Shown here: piece after piece, positions 1 to 8,961 of the stretch
Numbering within the stretch: position 1 is the first letter of the stretch
Layout of the letters: each line of letters opens with the position of its first letter
NCBI GenBank assembly: GCA_026417175.1
Contig: JAOADT010000001.1
Span: forward strand, 1 to 38,917
From: Deltaproteobacteria bacterium
GTDB lineage: Bacteria; Desulfobacterota; Syntrophorhabdia; Syntrophorhabdales; JANXAF01
DNA length: 38,917 bases
Reading direction: 5' to 3'
Position numbers and translations under genes: made by a program
Notes under the pieces: model-generated
The model's database searches: none
What the model saw: only the letters and a program-made list of their open reading frames with translations
What the model was told of the DNA's origin: nothing

Positions 1-94
1 ACACATGACATCTACCGGAATCTAATAAAAAAATTTTTTCGACTTATGCGTATCAACAAGGCATATCTAGTTATCAATTGGATGCATAAAAGGT

Positions 95-123
95 TTGACT
101 AAAAAGCATCCGTGTGTTACAAA
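95..123 (+). promoter_or_regulatory. possible promoter of the F0 ATP synthase operon
   Basis: TTGACT at 95-100 and TACAAA at 118-123 are separated by 17 bases and lie just upstream of the first atp gene. A GGATGC/GCATCC inverted repeat (about 81-86 and 106-111) overlaps the spacer. The rest of 1-142 holds nothing I recognise. This is a sigma-70-like match only. Confidence 0.3.
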
Positions 124-142
124 CATTAGCGGTTAACATCTG

Positions 143-376
143 ATGAAAGAAAACATGAGATCTTTTTTAAGTTACGGGTCGTTAGGGATAGAACTTGGGC
201 TTTCGGTTGCGATAGGTATTGCTATAGGTTTTTTTCTCGACAGAGTATTTAAAACTTATCCGTACTTGACAATTATCTTCATGCTCTTTGGTATAATTTC
301 GGGCTTTAGAACTGTCTACAGGATCCTTAAAAAAATCGAACGGGAAAATCAACAAAATGAAAGAGGAAATAATTAG
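143..376 (+). CDS. AtpZ/AtpI-family small membrane protein of the ATP synthase operon
   Basis: This 77-residue protein has two predicted transmembrane helices (about residues 14-31 and 41-58) and a charged, hydrophilic C-terminus. The GIELGLSVAIGIAIGFFLD segment is the hallmark of the AtpZ/AtpI (AtpQ-like) proteins encoded first in many bacterial atp operons, where they are thought to help F0 assembly or divalent cation handling. It overlaps the next gene by 20 bases, so the two are probably translationally coupled. The start at 143 has only a weak ribosome binding site, and an in-frame ATG at 155 is an alternative. Family and operon context agree; the molecular role is not known from sequence. 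Confidence 0.8.
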   Translation: MKENMRSFLSYGSLGIELGLSVAIGIAIGFFLDRVFKTYPYLTIIFMLFGIISGFRTVYRILKKIERENQQNERGNN

Positions 377-749
377 GGATATTGAAAGGCTAAACATACT
401 TATCCTTGCTATAGGTTCTCTTACTATTCTTTTCACTTTCAGGGATTTCAATTACTTTTTAAGTTTTGCCATCGGAAGTGCACTAATGACGCTGAATTTT
501 AGGGTTTTAAGGGCGATTGTCTCAAAAGGCTTTCTCGGCGATAAAAATGAAAAAAAAGGCTTTTTCATAAAATTACCTTTAAAATTTCTGGGGCTTCTTT
601 CTGCTGTATCTGTTATAGTCATATTCGGAGACATTCATGTAATCTATTTCCTTTTGGGTATATCAACAGTTTTTATCTCGATCGTCTTCAGTCAAATGCC
701 GTTTATTAAAATCCTCTGCGCCGGAGGAAAGGAAAAAAATGGAACATGA
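357..749 (+). CDS. atpI: ATP synthase protein I
   Basis: This 130-residue protein has four predicted hydrophobic segments and lies between the AtpZ-like gene and atpB, the usual place for AtpI (UncI). AtpI is a membrane accessory factor implicated in assembly of the c-ring; it is not part of the finished enzyme. The sequence is poorly conserved in this family, so the call rests on topology, size and position as much as on residues. It overlaps the upstream gene by 20 bases and atpB by 11 bases, which indicates one transcript with coupled translation. Confidence 0.7.
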   Translation: MKEEIIRDIERLNILILAIGSLTILFTFRDFNYFLSFAIGSALMTLNFRVLRAIVSKGFLGDKNEKKGFFIKLPLKFLGLLSAVSVIVIFGDIHVIYFLLGISTVFISIVFSQMPFIKILCAGGKEKNGT

Positions 750-1437
750 AGCCTTTACCTGGACTTCTCTCATACCCTTTTTGAGGGACTTACCACCCCA
801 TGTTTCTAACGCTATATTTGTTTCTTTTATACTTGTCCTGGTTGTAGCATGCGGCTATAGACAATTAAAAAAGACAGAAGAAAACATAATCCCGGAGCCT
901 AGATTAAACTTTCGTAATTTCATTGAAATAATCGTTGAAGCTATCTCAAGGTTGGTTACCGATTCAATGGGGCCAAGAGGTAAAGAATTTATACTGATTG
1001 TGGGAACTCTGGCATTATTTATTCTATTTAACAACCTTTCTGGCCTCGTACCTGGTTTTTTGCCAGCTACGGATAATGTTAATACAACATTTGCCTGTTC
1101 TCTTACGGTTTTCGTTTTGACACACTATTACGGATTTAAAGAACATGGAGTAAAGTATCTAAAACACTTTACCGGTCCTTTCTGGTGGCTTGCACCCCTT
1201 ATGGTACCTATTGAGATAATAGGGCACCTGGCAAGACCTTTATCACTAGGACTTAGGCTTTTTGGGAATATAACGGGGGATCATCTCGTGACTGCCATAT
1301 TCTTCGGACTTGTTCCTCTTGTGATCCCTCTTCCTGTAATGTTTCTTGGACTTTTCGTTGCGTTCGTTCAAACCTTTGTTTTCATACTGCTTTCAATGGC
1401 TTATTTTTCGGGAGCCATTTCTCATGAAGAACACTAA
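739..1437 (+). CDS. atpB: F0F1 ATP synthase subunit a
   Basis: Subunit a forms the ion half-channels beside the c-ring in the cytoplasmic membrane. The 232-residue protein is of usual length and has five to six membrane helices. The family signature near residues 168-182, LSLGLRLFGNITGDH, contains the essential stator arginine (Arg173, equivalent to E. coli Arg210). A GGAGGAAAGG ribosome binding site lies about 8 bases before the ATG, inside the end of atpI. The gene sits 26 bases before atpE. No F1 genes and no b or delta genes follow, so this is a separate F0 cluster. Confidence 0.95.
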   Translation: MEHEAFTWTSLIPFLRDLPPHVSNAIFVSFILVLVVACGYRQLKKTEENIIPEPRLNFRNFIEIIVEAISRLVTDSMGPRGKEFILIVGTLALFILFNNLSGLVPGFLPATDNVNTTFACSLTVFVLTHYYGFKEHGVKYLKHFTGPFWWLAPLMVPIEIIGHLARPLSLGLRLFGNITGDHLVTAIFFGLVPLVIPLPVMFLGLFVAFVQTFVFILLSMAYFSGAISHEEH

Positions 1438-1463
1438 ACCTTTAAAGAAAGGGGTGAGATCTA

Positions 1464-1787
1464 ATGAAATGCGTGATTAGAGTAGTTGCCATCGTTCTGA
1501 TTGGAAGCTTCTTCGTTGGCACAGCCATGGCCGCCGAAGAAAAAGCGGGGCTTGATCCATCTGTAAAACAGATGATAGCCCTTGCTGCAGGCTTTGGTAT
1601 TGCCATCGCTGCCTTTGGAGGAGCACTGGGACAGGCAAGGGGAATTGCCTCTGCCCTCGACGGTATTGCCCGTAATCCTGGGGCGTCTGGAAAGATTGTT
1701 ACCCCCATGATTATAGGCCTTGCCATGATCGAGTCGCTAGTAATATACTCCCTTGTCGTGTCGCTTCTTTTGATATTCAAACTTTGA
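1464..1787 (+). CDS. atpE: F0F1 ATP synthase subunit c, with signal peptide and Gln-Glu-Ser ion site
   Basis: The ion-carrying c subunit is here 107 residues, longer than the usual 75-90 because an N-terminal signal-like segment (about 1-24, ending AMA) precedes the two-helix hairpin. The carboxylate is Glu90 in helix 2. Gln57 in helix 1 and Ser91 and Tyr95 in helix 2 align with Gln32, Ser66 and Tyr70 of the Ilyobacter tartaricus Na+ site, whereas H+-type c subunits usually have Ala or a hydrophobic residue after the Glu. The conserved loop ARNPGA (69-74) is present. A GGGGTGAG ribosome binding site precedes the ATG. Coupling to Na+ is inferred from these residues, not shown. Confidence 0.93.
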   Translation: MKCVIRVVAIVLIGSFFVGTAMAAEEKAGLDPSVKQMIALAAGFGIAIAAFGGALGQARGIASALDGIARNPGASGKIVTPMIIGLAMIESLVIYSLVVSLLLIFKL

Positions 1788-1793
1788 TCAATC

Positions 1794-1821
1794 AAGGAGA
1801 GGCAACATTATGCCTCTCCTT
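1794..1821. terminator. hairpin between convergent atpE and MFS gene
   Basis: An 11-bp perfect stem (1794-1804 with 1811-1821) and a 6-base loop lie just after atpE and overlap the stop codon of the convergent MFS gene. No strong U tract follows on either strand, so it may stop transcription from both sides only weakly. Confidence 0.55.
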
Positions 1822-3046
1822 CCCTTATAAACCTTTTGACTTTATAAAGACTAATAAGTCCGGGAATGGCAAGTCCAGAGCTTATAAAAAAAAACGGGAT
1901 CCAACCTACCGAGTCTGCCACAAAACCGGATGTGGGAGAAACTACAATTCTTCCAAGAGATGAGAGGGAAGAAATAATTGCAAATTGAGTCGCGCTAAAC
2001 TTTTTGTTGCATAGGTACATGAGAAATGCCATAAAAGCCGCGGTTCCCATTCCGCCAGATATATTTTCAAATGCAACGCAGAAAACGAATATAAAGTAAT
2101 TCTTACCGTAGATTGAAAGAAGTATGAAGCCGAGATTTGATACCATCTGTAAAAGACCAAAATAAAGTAGTGCCCTAAAAAGATTAATTCTTATCATTAG
2201 AAAAGCGCCCAAAAAGGCACCGATAATGGTGAATAAAATGCCTGCTCCTTTATTTACAGTTCCCACATCGGTGGGGGTAAATCCCACACTTTTTATGAGA
2301 AATGGTACGGTCATAGCTCCAAGATAAGCATCTCCCAGTTTGTACAGAAAAATGAATACAAATATAAGATACGATCCATGTCTATGATAAAGGTCTGCCA
2401 AAGGGACAATAATAAAGTCTTTGAAACCGTATTTCATTTCAATGACAGTGTCTTCTTCTTTTCCTATGAGCGTTCCAATGATTCCTATGATCACCAAAAA
2501 CGAAAGGACAAAATAGGTAAACTTCCAGCCTAAATTGTCCGCCATGATCATTGCGAGAGCTCCACTTGCAAGCATAGCCAGCCTATAACCCAACACAAAA
2601 AACGATGCACCTGGCCCCCGTTCTTCTGTATTGAGAGAATCAGCCCTGTACGCATCAACAACTATATCTTGCGACGCGGAAACAAAAGCAAGGAGAAACG
2701 TTAGTAATCCAACAATCCAAAGATGATAAGTAGGATCCACCCAAATGTACGAAATGACAATAAAGAAAAGAAAAAACTGCGTTAAAAATATCCATCCCCT
2801 TCTTCTTGTAAGAATGGGCAAACTCAATTTATCAAGAAATGGGGCCCATAGGAATTTAAACGTATAAGGTAACCCAACTATGGAAAATACTCCTAGAAGT
2901 TTAATATCAATCCCAGAAACGGCAAGGTACGCCTGAAGCGTGCCGCTTGTAAGAGGTAAAGGAAGACCAGAGGAAAAACCCAAAAGGGTCATTACAAGCA
3001 TCTTTTTTCTGAAAAACGGCAAAAGGTATGGGTTGGTCTTATCCAA
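1808..3046 (-). CDS. AmpG-like MFS transporter
   Basis: This 412-residue protein has about 12 membrane helices. The N-terminal LLGFSSGLPLPLTSGTLQAY, the FKFLWAPFLDKL segment and the SASQDIVVDAYR segment match the AmpG muropeptide permease family of the major facilitator superfamily. AmpG imports GlcNAc-anhydromuropeptides for peptidoglycan recycling, but many bacterial homologues in this family have unproved substrates. The gene starts 9 bases after xseA, so it is probably the last gene of the thi-xseA operon. The start used is TTG at 3046; the next ATG (residue 16) has no better ribosome binding site. Family call is firm, substrate is not. Confidence 0.75.
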   Translation of the reverse strand: MDKTNPYLLPFFRKKMLVMTLLGFSSGLPLPLTSGTLQAYLAVSGIDIKLLGVFSIVGLPYTFKFLWAPFLDKLSLPILTRRRGWIFLTQFFLFFIVISYIWVDPTYHLWIVGLLTFLLAFVSASQDIVVDAYRADSLNTEERGPGASFFVLGYRLAMLASGALAMIMADNLGWKFTYFVLSFLVIIGIIGTLIGKEEDTVIEMKYGFKDFIIVPLADLYHRHGSYLIFVFIFLYKLGDAYLGAMTVPFLIKSVGFTPTDVGTVNKGAGILFTIIGAFLGAFLMIRINLFRALLYFGLLQMVSNLGFILLSIYGKNYFIFVFCVAFENISGGMGTAAFMAFLMYLCNKKFSATQFAIISSLSSLGRIVVSPTSGFVADSVGWIPFFFISSGLAIPGLISLYKVKRFIREGEA

Positions 3047-3055
3047 AAAGGATCC

Positions 3056-4264
3056 CTAGAGACTTAACTTTCGTTCCACTTTACAGAGGAGCTTTCCTCT
3101 GTAGAGCAAAACGTATACTTCTTCGTCCTGCGTTACCTGGTCAGCATCCTTTACTATCTCACCTTTTTCTTTCGTGAAAGTTATGCTGTAACCCCGTTTT
3201 AATATACTTTCTGGGTTTAGATCATTCAATCTTTGATTTAGTGCCGAAAGACTATTACGTCTGGTTTTCAGATAATCGAACATTGCACGCAAAAAACCAA
3301 AGGAAACATCATCTAAATAAAGCTTCTGTTTATCAAAAAAGGACTTCTTTTGTTTTAGCTCCAGAAAAAGCCTATGAACAGTTGCCCTTTCCGTCTCCAC
3401 GATCCTTTTTATGCTTCTTTTTAGTCTTTCCGCCATGAGTTCAAGATTCTCTTTGAGAAGCTTCTTTTCCGGAACAACCACATCGGCGGCCGCAGTAGGT
3501 GTAGGAGCCCTAAGATCCGAGACGAGGTCTGCAATAGTAAAGTCTATTTCGTGTCCTATCCCCGTGACAACCGGTATCTCTGACCTAAAAATGGCCCGAG
3601 CGAGTTCTTCCTCATTAAACGGGGCTAGATCCTCAATTGAGCCACCTCCTCTGGCTATTATTATCACATCTACTTTTCTAGCTTGGTTAAAGTACTTCAA
3701 TCCCTCTATTATTTCGTATACAGCCTCCCTTCCCTGCACCCTAACCGGATAAATAAGTACTTGCATGTTATCGAACTTTTTCTTTATGATTCTGAGCATA
3801 TCCTTTATTGCAGCACCCAAAGGAGAAGTAATAATTCCGATTCTCTGGGGTAAAACCGGGATTTTTTTCTTCCACTTGGAATCAAATATCCCTTCCTCTT
3901 TTAGTTTTCTTTTTACCAATTCAAATTTAAGCGTAAGTAGACCCAAACCTTTTGTTTCAATCTCTTCAACCAAAAACTGGTATTCCCCTCTTTTCTCATA
4001 CACATCCACTCTACCCCTCAGAAGCACCGAAAGCCCGTCGCAAAGATCTTTTCCAAAGTATCTATCAAAAAAATTGAACATAACACACTTGATCACAGCT
4101 CCCTCATCTTTCAGAGAAAAATAGGCGTGTCCCGAGGGATAAATCCTCAGATTTGAAATCTCTCCTTCTAAAAAGATGTCTTTAAACTGACTATTTATGA
4201 ACCTTCTTATCTCAAATGTTAGTTCTGAGACCGTATATACCCGAAAAGGCCATGGATGGACCAT
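3056..4264 (-). CDS. xseA: exodeoxyribonuclease VII large subunit
   Basis: XseA is the catalytic subunit of exonuclease VII, which degrades single-stranded DNA in mismatch repair and damage processing. The 402-residue protein has the N-terminal OB-fold (about 1-100, with EGEISN and GHAYFSLKDE) and the catalytic domain with the GIITSPLGAAIKDM motif, the IIARGGGSIEDLAPFNEE motif and the VTGIGHEIDFTIAD motif. The C-terminus has the family's coiled region and the ILKRGYSITF motif. The ATG shares one base with the thiC stop (TAATG), indicating coupled translation. The small-subunit gene xseB, often adjacent, is not found next to it here. Confidence 0.95.
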   Translation of the reverse strand: MVHPWPFRVYTVSELTFEIRRFINSQFKDIFLEGEISNLRIYPSGHAYFSLKDEGAVIKCVMFNFFDRYFGKDLCDGLSVLLRGRVDVYEKRGEYQFLVEEIETKGLGLLTLKFELVKRKLKEEGIFDSKWKKKIPVLPQRIGIITSPLGAAIKDMLRIIKKKFDNMQVLIYPVRVQGREAVYEIIEGLKYFNQARKVDVIIIARGGGSIEDLAPFNEEELARAIFRSEIPVVTGIGHEIDFTIADLVSDLRAPTPTAAADVVVPEKKLLKENLELMAERLKRSIKRIVETERATVHRLFLELKQKKSFFDKQKLYLDDVSFGFLRAMFDYLKTRRNSLSALNQRLNDLNPESILKRGYSITFTKEKGEIVKDADQVTQDEEVYVLLYRGKLLCKVERKLSL

Positions 4265-5547
4265 TACTTTTTGAAATACTCACTAACTATCTTCATTGCG
4301 CAATATTCTCCGCACATGCTGCATACGTCATCTTTTAGTTTTCTTTCTTTTCTGAACTTTATAATCTTTTCCGGATCGATAGCGTATTTAATCTGTCCTT
4401 CCCAGTCCAGTGATTTCCTGCAAATTGACATGTTTTTGTCTCTCTCCAGTGCTTTCTTATTTCCCTTTGCGATATCAGCTGCATGCGCAGCAATCTTTGT
4501 AACTATTACTCCTTCCCACACATCTTCAGGAGTGGGAAGCCCAAGATGCTCTGAAGGTGTCACATAACAGAGAAAGTCAGCTCCGTAAAAACCAGCAAGT
4601 GCCCCGCCGATGGCGGAAGTGATGTGGTCATAACCAGGTGCTATATCGGTTACAACAGGTCCAAGCACATAAAAAGGAGCACCATCACATAACTTCTTCT
4701 GTAACAGGATGTTTGCTTCTATCAGATTTATGGGCACATGGCCTGGACCTTCTATCATAACTTGAACGCCCCTTTCTTTTGCCATTTTAGCTAGCTCACC
4801 AAGAGTTAAAAGTTCTTCAATTTGGGCTCTGTCTGTAGCGTCTGAAATAGAGCCTGGCCTAAGCCCATCTCCTAAGCTCAACGTCATGTCGTATTTTTTT
4901 GCTATTTCCAACACCCTATCGAACTGTTCGTAAAGTGGATTCTCTTTTTGGTTCACTATCATCCATTCCGCAAGAAAAGCCCCTCCCCTACTAACTATGT
5001 CCGTTATTCTCCCTTGTTTCTTTAGCCTTTCTAGCGCCTTTAATGTGAGACCACAGTGTACGGTTATGAAATCTACCCCATCAGCTCCATGCTTCTCTAA
5101 TACTTCAAATATCTCTTCAGGGTCCATACGAACAATACTTTTTTTCTTACTTACAGCTGATATGGCTGCTTGGTAAATGGGAACTGTACCTACTGGTATT
5201 TGAGCATGTTCGAGGATTATCCTTCGAATCTCATCCAGATTACCGCCAGTACTTAGATCCATAACCGTGTCTGCCCCTGCCTTTTTTGCCAGCTCTAGCT
5301 TTTTCAATTCCAACTCTATGTCAATGACCTCTGGAGAAGTCCCTAAATTCGCATTGACTTTTACAGAAAGACCAAAGCCAACGCCTTTTGGAACAAAATT
5401 CTTGTGTTCTCTATTAGCGAGAATCGCTATTTTACCCTCTTTTACACCCTCTAAAACAAATTGAGGGTCCACTCCTTCATCTTGGGCAATTCGTTTCATC
5501 TCTTCGGTTAAATGACCACGTTTTGCTTCAATCATCTGATTTTTCAT
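4264..5547 (-). CDS. thiC: phosphomethylpyrimidine synthase
   Basis: ThiC is a radical SAM enzyme that rearranges aminoimidazole ribotide to HMP phosphate, the pyrimidine half of thiamine. The 427-residue protein is the short form lacking the long N-terminal extension of the E. coli type. Characteristic motifs include the NANLGTS segment (about 65-71), GPGHVP and the C-terminal iron-sulfur cluster motif with Cys409, Cys412 and Cys416. The spacing is CX2CX3C, one residue shorter than the CX2CX4C of E. coli ThiC. The start overlaps the thiD-thiN stop (ATGA), and the stop overlaps the xseA start, so it is an internal gene of the thiamine operon. Confidence 0.95.
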   Translation of the reverse strand: MKNQMIEAKRGHLTEEMKRIAQDEGVDPQFVLEGVKEGKIAILANREHKNFVPKGVGFGLSVKVNANLGTSPEVIDIELELKKLELAKKAGADTVMDLSTGGNLDEIRRIILEHAQIPVGTVPIYQAAISAVSKKKSIVRMDPEEIFEVLEKHGADGVDFITVHCGLTLKALERLKKQGRITDIVSRGGAFLAEWMIVNQKENPLYEQFDRVLEIAKKYDMTLSLGDGLRPGSISDATDRAQIEELLTLGELAKMAKERGVQVMIEGPGHVPINLIEANILLQKKLCDGAPFYVLGPVVTDIAPGYDHITSAIGGALAGFYGADFLCYVTPSEHLGLPTPEDVWEGVIVTKIAAHAADIAKGNKKALERDKNMSICRKSLDWEGQIKYAIDPEKIIKFRKERKLKDDVCSMCGEYCAMKIVSEYFKK

Positions 5548-6878
5548 CTTAAAACTTTCTCCATTTTTTCCAGTAATTCAAAAGGGTCTCTTGCGAAAAG
5601 CCTTAACATCGGCTCTTTTCCTAAGTCTCCGGTATCGTATATAATATCGGGGATAAGGTCTGACTTTCTAAGAACCTCCTCTATCATAAAATCAAGGCTT
5701 TTCCCCTCTTTTATTTTAATTTCCTCGGGTTCAATTTTTCGATCGAAGTACATAACTCTCAAACCGTTTTTTTTTGCGTTTTCCAGAAGCTCTGGTGAGT
5801 ATTTTAAATTCATACAACTTCTCACTTGCGGATAGAGTTTCATAAAAGCAATGAGAGACCTTGCTACGTGACTAGATGAACCAAATTCAGGTTCAGCCTT
5901 GATGAGAATTTTCCCCCCGTGTTTTGATATACGCCCTGGGAATGCGCAAACATCTTCAATGCCCTTGGCATCTGGAAGTGCATAACATATGTTCATTTGA
6001 ACTTCAGGTATGAGATCCACAGGATTTAACCTTTCCAATCTTTCTTTTATCTCCCTGAGGGTATTTATTACCTCGAATTTTCTTGCTAAAACTCCTAACC
6101 GTCTAGAAAGAGACGAATACATGTATCCGTCTTCTTTGACCTTATAAGCTTCTTTTATGAGAACCTCAACAATAGCTTCAGCTTCAAAAAAAGCCTCAAC
6201 AGGCCGAAATCCACAGGTAAGAAAAAATAAAACAGAGGCTGAAAACATACATCCCGTCCCGTGCACCACTCTGTCAAGTCTTATTTTTCTCTTCTCTACA
6301 AAAGCACTCCCATCGTAAAATATGTCAACTGGGTCTCCCTCCAAATGGCCGCCTTTTATAATGACTGTCCTTGCTCCCATCTCCTTTAGCCTCATTGCGG
6401 CTTCTCTAATATCTCTCTCATTTACAATTTTTATTCCTGAAAGTCTTTCGGCCTCCTCTATGTTCGGAGTAATCATAGTGCACAGGGGGATTAAGAATTT
6501 TTTAAGTGATTCAATCCCTTTCTCAGTAAGGAGAGGATAACCATTTTTTGCTTTAAGCACAGGATCAACCACTATGGGAATCTGCCAGTCCTTCTCTTTC
6601 ATTACTGACACAATAATCTCAATGTATTCCTCATTTGCTAAAACACCCGTTTTTAAACCTCCCACCTTTATTCCTTCGTCCTCTATGCTTTGCAACATTC
6701 TTTTGAATAATTCTAAGGGTATACCGTGCAACGATTTCACGCCACTCGGCCCCTGTATCACAATGGAGGTAGGGATTCCCAGTCCATGACTTCCCAAACT
6801 CGAAAACACTTCTGTATCTTTTGTTATCCCGGCACCTGATGTGGGATCAAAGCCGGCAATAGAAACGAGTATCTTCAT
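5544..6878 (-). CDS. thiDN: bifunctional HMP(-P) kinase / thiamine-phosphate synthase (ThiD-ThiN fusion)
   Basis: The N-terminal domain (about 1-260) is the ThiD ribokinase-fold kinase, which phosphorylates HMP and HMP-P. It has an [15 protein letters not shown] motif and a GTGC anion-hole motif at 207-210. The C-terminal domain (about 275-444) is ThiN, an alternative thiamine-phosphate synthase that joins HMP-PP to the thiazole phosphate and replaces ThiE. The [19 protein letters not shown] segment near the C-terminus is typical. The fusion is common in archaea, Thermotogae and some anaerobic bacteria. ATGA overlaps at both ends couple it to thi4 upstream and thiC downstream. Confidence 0.93.
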   Translation of the reverse strand: MKILVSIAGFDPTSGAGITKDTEVFSSLGSHGLGIPTSIVIQGPSGVKSLHGIPLELFKRMLQSIEDEGIKVGGLKTGVLANEEYIEIIVSVMKEKDWQIPIVVDPVLKAKNGYPLLTEKGIESLKKFLIPLCTMITPNIEEAERLSGIKIVNERDIREAAMRLKEMGARTVIIKGGHLEGDPVDIFYDGSAFVEKRKIRLDRVVHGTGCMFSASVLFFLTCGFRPVEAFFEAEAIVEVLIKEAYKVKEDGYMYSSLSRRLGVLARKFEVINTLREIKERLERLNPVDLIPEVQMNICYALPDAKGIEDVCAFPGRISKHGGKILIKAEPEFGSSSHVARSLIAFMKLYPQVRSCMNLKYSPELLENAKKNGLRVMYFDRKIEPEEIKIKEGKSLDFMIEEVLRKSDLIPDIIYDTGDLGKEPMLRLFARDPFELLEKMEKVLR

Positions 6879-7648
6879 TTAAGCTGACTCAATATAAGAT
6901 CAGCTACTTTTTTTCCTGAAAGGAGCATCCCTCCAAAAACAGGTCCCATTCGGTAAGAACCAAATGTGGCATTTGCTCCCATACCAGCAACATATAAACC
7001 TGGGTATACTTCTTTAGTGTTCTCAAGTGTCATCTCCTCGGCTACTTCAGCCCAAAGACACTTTTCTCCTTCTATTTTTCCTGAGGGTGTTTTTAGCTCC
7101 ACATTCATCTTCCTTTCAAGTACTTTCACAATTTCTATAGGATGACCCGTGGCATCAACAACTGCCTTGGCCATTACAGTTAGAGGATCCACGTGTAAAG
7201 ATGCCATCTCTACTGCAGTCCAGTTTATAACTACGCCCGCAACTCTATCCTTTCTAACTACTAAATCTTCAACGCTGATGAGGTTAAATATTTTTGCTCC
7301 GGCCTTAATTGCATTAAAACATACCCCAGAGACTGCTTCTATCGCATCTACCGTGTAATAACCTTCTTTATAAGGTTTTGTTTGTATCCCAAGTTCATCC
7401 AAGATTGTCTTCCCTTTTTCCTGCACAACAATCTCGTTGAACATCATACCGCCGCCCCACATACCACCACCTATTGAAAGCTTTCTTTCAAAAAGAACTA
7501 CCTTCAACCCACCTTTTGAGAGAAAGTAGGATGCTACAAGTCCAGAAGGACCACCTCCGCACACAACTACATCCACATCGAGACAGGAAAGTATTTTTTC
7601 AGTATATTTTTCTATAATCGCTCTCGTTATAATCCTCTCATCAATCAT
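6875..7648 (-). CDS. thi4: sulfide-dependent ADP-thiazole synthase (Thi4 type)
   Basis: Thi4 makes the thiazole half of thiamine from NAD and glycine. The 257-residue protein has the FAD/NAD-like dinucleotide fold ([14 protein letters not shown], 27-40) and the [13 protein letters not shown] motif (60-72). At the position of the suicide cysteine of yeast Thi4 it has His152 (in LHVDPL), as in Methanocaldococcus Thi4. This predicts use of free sulfide and multiple turnover and fits a sulfide-rich anaerobe. An AGGTATAAAGG ribosome binding site precedes the ATG. It opens the thiamine operon. No thiG, thiS, thiH or thiE lies in this window. Confidence 0.93.
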   Translation of the reverse strand: MIDERIITRAIIEKYTEKILSCLDVDVVVCGGGPSGLVASYFLSKGGLKVVLFERKLSIGGGMWGGGMMFNEIVVQEKGKTILDELGIQTKPYKEGYYTVDAIEAVSGVCFNAIKAGAKIFNLISVEDLVVRKDRVAGVVINWTAVEMASLHVDPLTVMAKAVVDATGHPIEIVKVLERKMNVELKTPSGKIEGEKCLWAEVAEEMTLENTKEVYPGLYVAGMGANATFGSYRMGPVFGGMLLSGKKVADLILSQLK

Positions 7649-7676
7649 CCTTTATACCTCTTAAAAAATTTTGATT

Positions 7677-7685
7677 AGTATACCA
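7677..7685 (-). promoter_or_regulatory. extended -10 promoter of the thiamine operon
   Basis: On the minus strand TGGTATACT is a good extended -10 element (TGn plus TATACT), about 28 bases before the thi4 start codon. The predicted 5' untranslated region is only about 20 bases. There is no room for a TPP riboswitch, and no TPP-riboswitch signature was found in 7649-7800. Confidence 0.5.
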
Positions 7686-7764
7686 CACCTCGCTTCAAGA
7701 AAAGCAATAATAATTAAATAACTTTTTCTGATTCTAGATAAATGAGAATACTTAGGTCATTTTA

Positions 7765-7795
7765 TAAAAAAGAGGGGACCTACGTCCCCCCTCTT
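7765..7795 (-). terminator. terminator of the minus-strand TRAP operon
   Basis: An 8-bp stem (7770-7777 with 7788-7795) lies just after the dctP stop and is followed, on the minus strand, by a T tract (TCTTTTTTATAA). A degraded version of this hairpin region also follows the dctP pseudogene around 10780. Confidence 0.75.
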
Positions 7796-7804
7796 ATCTA
7801 AAGT

Positions 7805-8869
7805 TTAAGGTTTCCAAGCAGGATATGTAAGTTTGTTGTATTTTTCAACAAGCTCCTTTGCTGTTTTTATGATTTTGTCAGCATCGTGTCCTTTTTCTTT
7901 TAGGGATTTCGCGTATTCAGTTTCCACTGGTTTTAGGATTTCTACAAGTTTTTTTATCTCAGAGTCTGGGAAATATAGAAATTCATGGCCACCTGGCATT
8001 TTCTTTGCAAATTCCTCCCCTTTTTTCTGATGATACTGCCAAATTTGTCCTGCTTCCTTCATAGCCATATCTGCAACAGCTTCAAACGCATCTTGCAAGT
8101 CTTTAGGAAGGGATTTCCATTTGTTAAGGTTCATTGCTACCCAAAAATACTCGGAATAAAAATAGGGCATGAAGGTAGAGTATTTGAATATTTCGGCATG
8201 TTTCCATCCTTCAAGGGTCTCAGCGGGAGAAACTAGCGCATCTATGATGCCTTTTTTTGCAGCCAAATAAACATCTCCCATTGGCATAGCAACAGGTTCT
8301 CCTCCTACTGCCTTAACTCCAAGAACTCCAGAACCTGTAACTCTTATTTTTAAGCCTTTAAGTTGTTCGATCTTAGTTATAGGCTTGTTTGAATGTAACC
8401 ACCCTGGACCTGTTGCATAGAAGTACAAAACCTTTACGTTCTCAAATTCCTTAGGTTTCATTACCTTATAAAATTCCCAACCTGCATGTGCGGCAGCGTC
8501 TGCATTCTTTGGTGGAGCAATACCTGGCTGAGTCAAAGTGAGCATAACAGGGAACTTTCCGGGATTATAACCGCAGCTTGAAGTCGCGGAATCGGCTATA
8601 CCTTTTTCGACGCCGTCGAAAAGATCTGTCGCTTTAAGGAGAGTATCCACCGGATAGAATTTGATATCCAGTTCATATTTGTCCTTAACCTTACTCTGAA
8701 CAAGCTTGAAATAGCGAGGAAACTGTTCGGTATGTGTAAAGTGAGTCGAGCCCCACAGGTGCGCAAAGCTTATCGTGATTTTTTCTGTGGTATAAGCATT
8801 TGAACCGCAAAAGAGAAGCAAAATTACCATAAAAAAAATCATGGAAAGAACTTTTTTACCTCTAATCAT
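7805..8869 (-). CDS. dctP: TRAP transporter substrate-binding protein DctP (system 1)
   Basis: This periplasmic solute-binding protein for a TRAP carboxylate importer has 354 residues with an N-terminal signal peptide (about 1-25). The KGLKIRVTGSG segment (about 171-181) carries the conserved Arg176 that salt-bridges the substrate carboxylate in DctP proteins, and the DALVSPAETLEGWK segment is typical of the family. It is the last gene of a dctQ-dctM-dctP operon, with a 92-base gap to dctM and a ribosome binding site AAAGGGGGAAAAA. Its last 129 bases are nearly identical to the end of the pseudogene at 10808-11250. The substrate is an organic acid of unknown identity. Confidence 0.93.
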   Translation of the reverse strand: MIRGKKVLSMIFFMVILLLFCGSNAYTTEKITISFAHLWGSTHFTHTEQFPRYFKLVQSKVKDKYELDIKFYPVDTLLKATDLFDGVEKGIADSATSSCGYNPGKFPVMLTLTQPGIAPPKNADAAAHAGWEFYKVMKPKEFENVKVLYFYATGPGWLHSNKPITKIEQLKGLKIRVTGSGVLGVKAVGGEPVAMPMGDVYLAAKKGIIDALVSPAETLEGWKHAEIFKYSTFMPYFYSEYFWVAMNLNKWKSLPKDLQDAFEAVADMAMKEAGQIWQYHQKKGEEFAKKMPGGHEFLYFPDSEIKKLVEILKPVETEYAKSLKEKGHDADKIIKTAKELVEKYNKLTYPAWKP

Positions 8870-8961
8870 TTTTTCCCCCTTTGTTATTTTTTGTTATTGG
8901 GTCCTGGAAAACAGACCAAATCATACATTTCACTCACCCCCCTTCAACAGTGAAATGAAAG

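Noticed and set aside
7649-7804. TPP riboswitch before the thiamine operon
   Set aside because: No CTGAGA-type core on the minus strand, and the predicted promoter leaves only about 20 untranslated bases.
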